Position numbers and translations under genes: made by a program
The notes under the pieces: model-generated
What the model was told of the DNA's origin: nothing
Databases searched by the model: none
Seen by the model: only the letters and a program-made list of their open reading frames with translations
Shown here: positions 57,164 through 64,000 of the stretch, in pieces
How positions within the stretch are numbered: the stretch's first letter is position 1
How the letters are laid out: every line of letters begins with the position of its first letter
Source of the DNA: Planctomycetes bacterium ADurb.Bin069
Lineage (GTDB): Bacteria; Planctomycetota; UBA8108; UBA8890; UBA8898
DNA: 64,000 bases
Direction: 5' to 3'
Assembly: GCA_002070955.1 (NCBI GenBank)
Contig: MWEK01000015.1
Span: 46,930-110,929, forward strand

Positions 57164-58810
57164 ATGGCGCGCATAAACAACGTCATCGCCAAAATCGGCG
57201 CCGCGGCCGAGCACCGGCGCAACGAGGCCTATATCGAGGCGCTCGTCGGCCTGCACGCCCGCGCACCGGCGCCGATTCGCGGACGCGCGGAATGGGAGCG
57301 GGACCTCCCGCGCAGCCGCCTGCCACGGCCCGCCGACCCCGCCGAGTATCTGGCCCGAGCCGAGGAGTTGGGACGGGAGGCCGCCGAAAACATGCGCACG
57401 CCTCTGTCCTGCTACCTGCTGCCCTTTTTCGGCCCCCGCCGCCTGCGGCGCCTGCGGGAGCGGGAGGCGGCGCGCGTGAGCGGCCTGGCGCGGCTTCTCG
57501 GCGGCGATCCCGCCGCCGTCGCCGCGGCCGTGCAAGCCGCTTTCGCGCGCCTCGCGCTTCCCTTCGGAAGCGGCGCGCGGGCGGCGTTCATCGCCGGAGA
57601 CGTCTTCGCGGTGGAGATCGACCTGCCCGGCAAGGGCATGATCCCCAAGGAACGCAGCTCGCTCACCAAGACCGGACGCATCTCGTACCGCAACTGGCCT
57701 GAGCGCGACCGCAACGAAACCTACGCCCGCGTCGTCGCGGCCCTCGTCCTGCTTTTCGGCGCGGCGGCCCTCGACGCGGCGCCATCCCTCGACGCGGTCA
57801 TCGTCTCGGGCGTCGTCCCCGCCGTCGATCCTCGAACCGGGAGGGACGCCACCGAGTGTCTGATCAGCGCCCGCCTGCTGCGCCGCGCGCTCGCCGACCT
57901 CAGGCTCGACCGCACCGACCCCCTGGCGGCGCTTGAGAACTTCGAGCACCGCCTCGATCCGGGCAGAGGCGCGGTTCTCCGGCCGGTGACGCCGCTCGGG
58001 CAGGAGCCCGCGGAAGCCCCCGAGGTTTCCTCCGCCGGACGCGGAAACCGCCGGCGCGCGGCGGCCGCGGCGCGGGGCTCCCGCGCGCCGGCTCCGCCGG
58101 AAGCCGCCTTCGAGCGCGAATTGGCCGCGGATGCCCTCCGCCTGGCCGTCGCCTGCGCCCGTTCGGACGGCCGCTTCGACGCCGCCGAGATCGCCGCGAT
58201 CGGACGCATGCTCGAGGACCGCTTCGCGCCCGCGCCCCTGGAACGCGCACGGCTCGACCTCTTGCGGGAGGAGCTGGCCGGCGCACCGATCGACGTGGGC
58301 CGATCGGCGCAGCGCCTCAGGGAACGCCTCGCGCCCCTCGAGCGGCAGTTGCTCGTCGAGGGGATCCTGACGGCGCTGCAGGCGAAAGGCGCCCCGGCCG
58401 ACGCGGAACTGCGGCTCTTGGAGGACATCGCGGCCAGGCTAGACGTGCCCTCGGTCGCCGTGAAGGACATGCAGCGCCGCGCCGCGCCCTCCGCGCCGGC
58501 CCCTGATGAGAACCGGGCGCGGTGGCTCGCCGCGCTGGAGCTGCCCTCCGACGTGAAACTCGCGCGCGCCCTCATCGAACGGGCGTCGGCGCGCATTCTC
58601 GACACCTACGCGGAAGAACGTTTCGCGGCGCTGGGAAGCGAGTTCCAGGCGATGGCGCGGCAGCGCCGCGACGGCGCCGTCGAGGCGCAGCGCGGCCTTC
58701 TCGGGCTCCTGCCGCCGGAGGAGCGCGGCGGGGAGCCGACGCCTCCCCCGGAGGATTCGACCGGACCGCGGCGCGACAATCCCGACTTGGATGCGATTTT
58801 CGGCCCCTGA
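57164..58810 (+). CDS. TerB-like domain protein partnered with BrxL
   Basis: A 548-residue soluble protein, Ala/Arg-rich. The N-terminal 130 or so residues are helical. A middle alpha/beta region (about 140-265) has DVFAVEIDLPG, VIVSGVVP and DPLAALENFEHRL. After a disordered linker, residues of about 316-430 form a TerB-type helical domain with the acidic motif SDGRFDAAE (Asp335, Glu342), as in tellurite-resistance-associated TerB proteins that bind metal. The end (DNPDLDAIFGP) is a possible peptide tail. GGAGG lies 12 bases before the ATG. It lies 15 bases upstream of brxL, so the two are cotranscribed. TerB proteins take part in phage and stress responses; the role here is inferred. Confidence 0.7.
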   Translation: MARINNVIAKIGAAAEHRRNEAYIEALVGLHARAPAPIRGRAEWERDLPRSRLPRPADPAEYLARAEELGREAAENMRTPLSCYLLPFFGPRRLRRLREREAARVSGLARLLGGDPAAVAAAVQAAFARLALPFGSGARAAFIAGDVFAVEIDLPGKGMIPKERSSLTKTGRISYRNWPERDRNETYARVVAALVLLFGAAALDAAPSLDAVIVSGVVPAVDPRTGRDATECLISARLLRRALADLRLDRTDPLAALENFEHRLDPGRGAVLRPVTPLGQEPAEAPEVSSAGRGNRRRAAAAARGSRAPAPPEAAFERELAADALRLAVACARSDGRFDAAEIAAIGRMLEDRFAPAPLERARLDLLREELAGAPIDVGRSAQRLRERLAPLERQLLVEGILTALQAKGAPADAELRLLEDIAARLDVPSVAVKDMQRRAAPSAPAPDENRARWLAALELPSDVKLARALIERASARILDTYAEERFAALGSEFQAMARQRRDGAVEAQRGLLGLLPPEERGGEPTPPPEDSTGPRRDNPDLDAIFGP

Positions 58811-58825
58811 CAAGGACCCGACGGC

Positions 58826-60922
58826 ATGACCCCGGAAGAAATCCAGGCCTTCGAAAGCAAGCTCGCGGCGCTCTTCGGCGACCGCGTGGTGGAGAAAGAC
58901 CTCGCGCGCGAGGAGGCGTTCTTCCGCCTGCCGCGCTACGTGACCGAGTACCTCATCGCCAAGTACGTCAAGCCCGCCACGGCGGCCCAGGACATCGAGC
59001 GGCTCAAGACCCAAATCCGCGACCGCCTGCCCGACCTGGACCGCCGCGAGCTCATCAAGGACCGCCTCATGCGCGATGGGCATTACACGCTCATCGACGC
59101 CGTCGAGGCGCGCGTCGATCTGCGGGCCGAATCGCGCTGGGCCACGGTGCCGTGCCTGGAGGACCGCGGGGTCAGAATCAACGCGGCGCTCCTCGGGGCC
59201 AACCCCGGCCTTCTGGCCGGCGGCATGTGGGGCACCCTGAAACTCTGGTACCGGCCGGAGGTGGACGCCGCCCACCCCGTCGAGATCTCCGCCTTCACGC
59301 CCTTCCAGGTCGACGTCACCACGGTGGCCGATGTCATCGCGGCGCGCAAGGAGTTCACCACCGAGGAGTGGGTGCGCCTCCTTTTGGCCAGCGCCGGCTA
59401 CGATGCGGAAAGCTTCGCCAGCGACCGCCAGCGCCTCGTCATCCTGGCGCGGCTTCTGCCGCTGGTGGAGCGCAGCCTCAACCTGATCGAGCTCGGGCCG
59501 CGGCAGACCGGCAAGACCTTCCTGCTCAGGAACACCTCGCCCCACGTGTTCGTGGTGAGCGGCGGCAAGGCGACGCCCGCCAATCTCTTCGTCAACCTGT
59601 CCACGCGCTCGGTGGGCATCATCGGCATCCGCAAGGTCGTCGTCTTCGACGAGATCTCCTCGACCTCCTTCGCCGACGCCTCCGCCACGGTCTCCATCCT
59701 CAAGGACTACATGGAGAGCGGGCAGTTCGCCCGCGGCGCGCAGACCTACGCCTCCGAGGCGAGCCTCTTTCTAGCCGGCAACATCGATGTGGATGAAGAC
59801 CGCCCCCACCCGCGCTACCGGCATCTCTTCGCGGTCCTCCCCAGCGAGCTCATCGACTCGGCCTTCCTGGACCGCATTCACGGCTATCTGCCCGGCTGGG
59901 AGATCCCCAAGATCACGCGGGCGACACTGAGCCGCGGCCCCGGCCTCGTCACCGACTACTTCGGGGAGTATCTCCTCAAGCTGCGCGATCTCGAGTTCCG
60001 CGGCGAGGCCCACCGCCTGCGTTTCAACCAACACCTGACCCAGCGCGACCTCGTGGCGATCGAGCGCATCACCTCGGGCTTCTTGAAACTGCTCTACCCC
60101 GACGGCAGCTTCACCGAGAGCGAGCTCGCGCAGGTCGCGTCCCTGGCGGTCGAGTTCCGCCAGCGGGTCCACGACCAGTTGGTCGTCATCGCGCCGGGGG
60201 AGTTCAAGGAGAAGCGCATCGCCTTCGAAGGCATGCTCCCCTCCGCCGCGCCCGACATGCGCGGCGAGCCGGAGGAAATCCAGCGCTACGACCGCTTGAA
60301 CCACGAGGCCGTGGTGGGCGAGGTCACCGGGCTTTCGGCGCTGCTGGCGGGCCAGAACGTCGTCGGCGCCGACATTATCATCATGGAGGCCGCCCTCGCG
60401 CCGGGAACGGGCGTCGAGATCGTGGGCGGCCGCGGCAAGGTGCTGCGCGAGTCCGTGCGGGCCGCCTATCAGCTGCTCGTTTCGCGCGGAAGCGATCTGG
60501 GCATCCATCCCGAAACGCTGCGGAAGAACCGCGTCGTCGTCCACCTCCTCCACATCGCCGAGGAACGCGAGGGACCGTCGGCGGGCGCGGCCTTCGTCGT
60601 GGCCATGGCGTCAGCCGCCACGGGCAGGCCCGTCAAGCCCGGCATCGCCGTCACCGGCGAGGTGAGCCTCCACGGCAAGGTCACGGGGGTCGGCGCCGCC
60701 GGCCAGAAAGCCCTCGCCGCCCTGAAGGCCGGGCGCACCACTTTGATCTTTCCCAAGGAGAACGCCGCGGAACTCGCCGCCTTGCCCGACTCGGCGCTGG
60801 CGCGGTTGACGCTCGTTCCGGTGGACCGCATCGAGGCGGTCCTCGCCGCGGCGCTGGCCGACGGGGACGACGCGCGGGAAACCGAGGACGACGCGTTGGA
60901 GGACCGGACACCCGCGGAGTGA
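58826..60922 (+). CDS. brxL: BrxL-type Lon-like AAA+ protein
   Basis: A 698-residue protein of the BrxL family, known from BREX phage-defence systems. It combines an N-terminal DUF-like domain, an AAA+ ATPase and a C-terminal Lon-protease fold. Walker A is GPRQTGKT (224-231) and Walker B is VVVFDE (271-276). The Lon dyad is present: Ser585 in EGPSAGAAF and Lys628 in GAAGQKAL. The family's RNQIKDR-type N-terminal block reads here as RLKTQIRDRLPD. BrxL of some BREX systems is a DNA-binding motor. None of the other BREX genes (brxA, brxB, brxC, pglX, pglZ) is in the window, so this is a stand-alone pair with the TerB-like gene. Confidence 0.9.
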   Translation: MTPEEIQAFESKLAALFGDRVVEKDLAREEAFFRLPRYVTEYLIAKYVKPATAAQDIERLKTQIRDRLPDLDRRELIKDRLMRDGHYTLIDAVEARVDLRAESRWATVPCLEDRGVRINAALLGANPGLLAGGMWGTLKLWYRPEVDAAHPVEISAFTPFQVDVTTVADVIAARKEFTTEEWVRLLLASAGYDAESFASDRQRLVILARLLPLVERSLNLIELGPRQTGKTFLLRNTSPHVFVVSGGKATPANLFVNLSTRSVGIIGIRKVVVFDEISSTSFADASATVSILKDYMESGQFARGAQTYASEASLFLAGNIDVDEDRPHPRYRHLFAVLPSELIDSAFLDRIHGYLPGWEIPKITRATLSRGPGLVTDYFGEYLLKLRDLEFRGEAHRLRFNQHLTQRDLVAIERITSGFLKLLYPDGSFTESELAQVASLAVEFRQRVHDQLVVIAPGEFKEKRIAFEGMLPSAAPDMRGEPEEIQRYDRLNHEAVVGEVTGLSALLAGQNVVGADIIIMEAALAPGTGVEIVGGRGKVLRESVRAAYQLLVSRGSDLGIHPETLRKNRVVVHLLHIAEEREGPSAGAAFVVAMASAATGRPVKPGIAVTGEVSLHGKVTGVGAAGQKALAALKAGRTTLIFPKENAAELAALPDSALARLTLVPVDRIEAVLAAALADGDDARETEDDALEDRTPAE

Positions 60923-61091
60923 CCGTTCCGGCGGAGCGGACTCCCGCCGCGCTCCGGCCCGCCGCCCCGCCAGGCGCACCCGTTGCCCTAAGGCGGCGCA
61001 GCGCGGGAGCCCTGGGGCGGTATTGCGACCCGCGCCGGACCGCCGCGGCGCCGCGCGGACCCCCGGCCAGGAGGCGCGAGCCGCGGCGCCG

Positions 61092-62567
61092 TCACCGGGC
61101 CGCCGGCAGCGCGACGAGCACGTTGCCCTCGGCATCGATCCATTCGGTCTTCTTCGCCCCGCCCTCCGCCTCCACGACCCGCGTCGCCGCCAGGCGCTTC
61201 AGATAGAAGAGCGTCGGCTCGGCGATGTGTTGGTTGTTGAGAAAGGGCTCCGTGTACTTGATGTCGCCGTAGAAGGCGCCGTCGATGTGGTGCTTCTCCG
61301 AGACGTGATTGGACCAGTCCACGCCCTCGGTGAGGAAGCCGTGCGGCCCGTGATGGTGCTTGGCGGCGGCGCGCAGAATCGTCAGACCGTCGCGGACCAA
61401 GGCGGCGCTCTTCGCCGCGTCGGCGGCGCGCAGGTCATGGGCGCACTCGAAAAAGGCGAGGGCCGCCTCGGCGTTCTCCCACAGGTACGACGTGGGCCAC
61501 GACTTCTCCATGTACAGCAGCCCCTTGGTGGCGACGCCGTTGCGGTCCTCGCGCATCTTGAACTGCTCCAGGCCAGCCAGGCACCGCGCCCGGGCGAACT
61601 GGACGATGTCGGGCCGCGCGAGCACGCGGCCCACCTCCCTGAGGACGCGAAACGCGACGGCGTAGGCCACGTTCTCGTGGGCGTCGTAGGTGTCGTGGTT
61701 GATGCTGCCGAAGATCCCCCCCGCCCCCATGAAGGCTTCCGTCTTGGCCGTGATGCGCTCCCGGTGATCCGCCGCGCCGCGCGCCGTCAACCCGGTCCAG
61801 AGCTGCAGGATGAAGAGACCGTCGGCCGAAGTCTGCCAGAAGGGGTCGTTGCCGCCGTCGGGCGACTTCCGATAGAGCTCGCCTTGGCGCGTGATGCGCC
61901 GCGGGAACCAGCCGTTTTCCACGGCCGGCAGGTTGGCGCACAGCCACTCGGCGCAGCGCGCCGCGGCGGCGCGCATGCGCGGGGCGCGGCGCCCGTCGTC
62001 GAGCTCGTCGGCGAAGATCAGGAGTTGATACGCGACCTTCGCCATCGATCCCGGACACAGCCAGTCGTTGTTGTGCTTGTAGTTCAGGCAGAAGGGATTC
62101 GCGGGCTTCTTCGCGGCGATGCCTTCGGGCGTCAAGCGGTACGGCGTGACGAATCCCGTCGTCTCGTCGATGAACCCGCAGTCAAGGACGTGGTCGAGGA
62201 TCAAGAGCGCCTTGTCCTGCCATTCTTTGCGGCCGAGGAACCGCCCGAAGGTGTAGATCTCGTAGGCGCCGCCGGCGGCGTTCGCCGCCCACCCGGGCCC
62301 CTCCAAATACCCGAAGTCGTGCCACCCCATGATGGCCGCCTCCGGATCGACGAAGCTCGATATCGACGCCAGGTGCCCCTTCTCGCAGGGCCTGAGAGTC
62401 TTGTCCACCGTGAACCTGAGCGAGTCCACCACCGAGGCGACGATGGTGTAGCGCGGGTTCTCAGGCACGTAGAATTCGCCGTCGGCGGCCGCCGTTCCTA
62501 TTGCCGCCCAGACGACCGCCACCAGCAAACCGCCCGCCCCCTTGCGCATTGCCTGCCTCCTTGCCAT
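61092..62567 (-). CDS. Exported alpha/alpha-barrel protein, probably carbohydrate-active
   Basis: A 491-residue secreted protein. The signal peptide (core GGLLVAVVWAAIGTAAA) leads into a helical repeat region with the feel of an (alpha/alpha)6 barrel. Examples are GYLEGPGWAANAAGGAYEI, NDWLCPGSMAKVAYQLLIF and TEGVDWSNHVSEKHHIDG. Such folds occur in glycoside hydrolases and in AGE-type epimerases. No family was assigned. The start was taken after a GGCGG sequence; an ATG six codons later has AAGGAGG only two bases ahead. The gene converges with brxL and precedes no partner. Confidence 0.65.
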   Translation of the reverse strand: MARRQAMRKGAGGLLVAVVWAAIGTAAADGEFYVPENPRYTIVASVVDSLRFTVDKTLRPCEKGHLASISSFVDPEAAIMGWHDFGYLEGPGWAANAAGGAYEIYTFGRFLGRKEWQDKALLILDHVLDCGFIDETTGFVTPYRLTPEGIAAKKPANPFCLNYKHNNDWLCPGSMAKVAYQLLIFADELDDGRRAPRMRAAAARCAEWLCANLPAVENGWFPRRITRQGELYRKSPDGGNDPFWQTSADGLFILQLWTGLTARGAADHRERITAKTEAFMGAGGIFGSINHDTYDAHENVAYAVAFRVLREVGRVLARPDIVQFARARCLAGLEQFKMREDRNGVATKGLLYMEKSWPTSYLWENAEAALAFFECAHDLRAADAAKSAALVRDGLTILRAAAKHHHGPHGFLTEGVDWSNHVSEKHHIDGAFYGDIKYTEPFLNNQHIAEPTLFYLKRLAATRVVEAEGGAKKTEWIDAEGNVLVALPAAR

Positions 62568-62631
62568 TGACGCCGCCTTCAGTTTAGCCCGCGCGCACCA
62601 AACCCGCCAAGAGGGGGCTCGCGCCATGTCG

Positions 62632-63354
62632 CTAGCCGGCGTGCTCGCCGCCGTCGGGCGCGTGCCGCGTTCCCTTGCCCAGGTAGCGCTGCGCGGGCTC
62701 GAGCACGAGCCGGACGTACTGATCCATGAGCGCCTCGGCCAGCGCGGGGTCTTCGCCGAGCTCCCGCAGCGTCAGAGCGATCGCCTCGATGGTCGAAAGC
62801 CCCGCCGCGCGCGCCTGCGGTCGGAGGGAGGGGGCCCGCGGGTTGAGCGTCAGGCGCCTGAGCTTGAGGAGCCATGGATTGCGCCACCACAGCGTCTTGG
62901 CCTGTTTCCACGTGCCGTCCAGGACGACGAAACCCGTAAGCGGCGGCAGGTCGCCTTGCCGCTCGCCCCGGCGGCTATAGGCATCGATCGCCCTGCCGGA
63001 AGGCCGCGGGTCGGGTTTCAGAAACAGGGCGCCCCATTCCGCGGGCTTCGCGGGCTCTCCCAGCGCCGCGGAGAGATTCGGCCACGAGAGGCCCGCCCGC
63101 ACCCGGCTCCGCGCAAGGGCGCACTGAGCCAGAGATGCCGAGCCGATCAGTTTGCGCTGCTCCCGCGGGTGCTGGAGCACCAGGACGAAGATCCGGTTTT
63201 CGAGGCGCACCGCGCGGGTGCACAAGCAGTCCTCCGCCGGGCGGAAGCAGCGCGCGCACGCCTCCTCGCGCGGAACCGTGACGCGGGTCAGCGCAAGCGC
63301 GATACCCCTCCTCCGGCCTCCCGGCGGACGGAATCCTGATCGGCGCGGCGGCAT
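62632..63354 (-). CDS. DTW-domain tRNA-uridine aminocarboxypropyltransferase
   Basis: A 240-residue enzyme of the TapT/YfiP type, which adds a 3-amino-3-carboxypropyl group from SAM to uridine in tRNA (acp3U). The N-terminal zinc motif is CARCFRPAEDCLC. The core has VLVLQHPREQRK, the DTW-type signature LDGTWKQAKTLWW with an extra Gly, and a C-terminal ALTLRELGED helix. The start is the ATG before the basic stretch PPRRSGFRPPGGRRR; longer in-frame starts are not supported. The gene is oriented away from the dockerin/cohesin-like gene at the right edge. Confidence 0.87.
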   Translation of the reverse strand: MPPRRSGFRPPGGRRRGIALALTRVTVPREEACARCFRPAEDCLCTRAVRLENRIFVLVLQHPREQRKLIGSASLAQCALARSRVRAGLSWPNLSAALGEPAKPAEWGALFLKPDPRPSGRAIDAYSRRGERQGDLPPLTGFVVLDGTWKQAKTLWWRNPWLLKLRRLTLNPRAPSLRPQARAAGLSTIEAIALTLRELGEDPALAEALMDQYVRLVLEPAQRYLGKGTRHAPDGGEHAG

Positions 63355-63820
63355 GTCGATCCTTCCCGGCTCCCGAGGACGGCGGCGGCGCAACCCGCGT
63401 CCCGGGCGCCATCCGAACACGCCGGGCCATGATAGCCGCCGGCGGCTGGTTTCGCAAACCGGGGAACCCGCAGCGGAACCGCGGGGGAGGTCTTGACTTT
63501 TCAGGCCCCTCGGTCTTAACATTGACATCGGCGTTGAGGATTCGGTCGGCGGGCCCGTGAGCGCGTTGCGCATCGACAGCGGCGAGCCGCGGTCAGCCGA
63601 AGGAGACGGAGCGGCGTTCCGGCTGTCTGTGGTAACACGAATACGGACGGGACATTCCATTGTTGACGCCGGCGTGTGCGCTGATGGCACCCGGGGAGTT
63701 AGGGTCGGTCCCCCTGCGCCGGCGGCTTCGACGAGTTTTCTTGGCGGCCGAGACGGTTGGTCCCGTGCTCGAGCAAGGCATAGCGAGGAAGGAAGAGCAC
63801 CTTTTGACAAAGGAGAACGC
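63355..63820. other. 466-base intergenic region upstream of the cohesin-like gene
   Basis: No convincing gene. It contains a candidate promoter near its left part and an AAAGGAG ribosome-binding site just before the next gene. A reading frame in phase with the next gene is open from 63497 but looks like chance coding of GC-rich sequence. Confidence 0.6.
63493..63522 (+). promoter_or_regulatory. Candidate promoter upstream of the cohesin-like gene
   Basis: TTGACT, an 18-base spacer, then TAACAT. The leader would be about 290 bases, long enough to hold a regulatory RNA, but no known fold was recognised. Confidence 0.35.
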
Positions 63821-64000
63821 ATGAAACGAAAAAGTTTGTGGCTGTGCATCGGCGTCGCGGCGCTGCTCCTGGCGGGAGGGGCGCACGCGCAGGGAAAGAG
63901 CCTTGCGATCGGCTCGGTGGAGGGATCGGCGGTGACCGTGCCGGTCACGATGACCTCCGACGAGCCCATCGAGGGCTTTGTGCTGTCGGTGGCTTTCGAC
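63821..64000 (+). CDS. Exported cohesin-like protein (partial, N-terminus only)
   Basis: The first 60 residues of a secreted protein, cut by the window edge. The signal peptide (core GVAALLLAGGAHA) ends near residue 23. The mature part (SVEGSAVTVPVTMTSDEP, then IEGFVLSVAFD) has the pattern of the first strands of cohesin domains, a glycine-valine run then a proline-valine and a hydrophobic strand ending in YD or FD. Cohesins bind dockerins, five of which occur in this window. AAAGGAG five bases before the ATG fixes the start. A TerB-like or TSP3 part cannot be excluded further along. Confidence 0.65.
   Translation, partial: MKRKSLWLCIGVAALLLAGGAHAQGKSLAIGSVEGSAVTVPVTMTSDEPIEGFVLSVAFD

Noticed and set aside
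57164..60922. A complete BREX system around brxL
   Set aside because: No brxA, brxB, brxC, pglX or pglZ is present on either side within the window; the flanking genes are a sugar porter and an unrelated exported protein.
63497..63820. An N-terminal extension of the cohesin-like protein
   Set aside because: The frame is open, but the ATG with AAAGGAG and a textbook signal peptide shows that translation starts at 63821.

Overview
The window is GC-rich, gene-dense DNA from a free-living Gram-negative-type bacterium. The best guess is an uncultured Planctomycetota or a neighbouring lineage. This rests on inference: very large exported proteins with thrombospondin-3 calcium repeats, lamin-tail and CotH domains, dockerin-like C-termini that end in a conserved cysteine tail, a formylglycine sulfatase, beta-helix proteins and DUF5010-type glycoside hydrolases. 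I saw no rRNA, tRNA, CRISPR array, insertion sequence, integrase or phage gene. Candidate promoters recur as TTGNNN, a 16-18 base spacer and a TANNNT-like -10, so ordinary sigma-70 promoters seem to be used.

Layout. 1-3.8 kb (minus strand): recG, a four-S1-domain RNA-binding protein and a zinc alcohol dehydrogenase cut by the window edge. 3.9-11.5 kb: a DUF255 thioredoxin protein with a DsbD-alpha-like tail, nadA, then a tight plus-strand operon of a fused metX-metW, cysE, a flavodoxin-like gene and a ZIP metal transporter. 11.5-15.5 kb: a giant putative glycoside hydrolase. 15.9-27.8 kb: three consecutive giant exoprotein genes built from a repeated module of about 180 residues (called the GWYxGYY module here), TSP3 calcium repeats and dockerins; the third also carries three lamin-tail domains and a CotH kinase domain. 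27.8-33.1 kb: a probable cell-envelope oxidative-stress cluster (PerR/Fur regulator, di-haem peroxidase, Tat-exported metallophosphoesterase, cytochrome c and redox lipoprotein, with a divergent Tat-exported superoxide dismutase). 33.2-42 kb: a small dockerin protein, a tandem class II aldolase, a fusion of a degenerate M14 carboxypeptidase to a DPP-IV-like peptidase, and a GH-D alpha-galactosidase. 42.2-52.7 kb: a membrane pyrophosphatase, two beta-helix proteins, a sulfatase, a URO-D family protein and a lipoprotein. 53-57 kb: UDP-GlcNAc 2-epimerase, a DUF5010-like hydrolase and a sugar porter. 57.2-60.9 kb: a two-gene TerB-like/BrxL (Lon-like AAA+) operon. 61-64 kb: an alpha/alpha-barrel protein, a DTW-domain tRNA-modifying enzyme and the start of an exported cohesin-like protein.

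How the genes fit together. Much of the window serves extracellular polysaccharide capture and breakdown: glycosidases, a sulfatase, beta-helix proteins, a sugar porter and five dockerin-bearing exoproteins, with a cohesin-like protein beginning at the right edge. The strongest candidates for something undescribed are the GWYxGYY-module/dockerin exoprotein family and the stand-alone TerB-BrxL operon.
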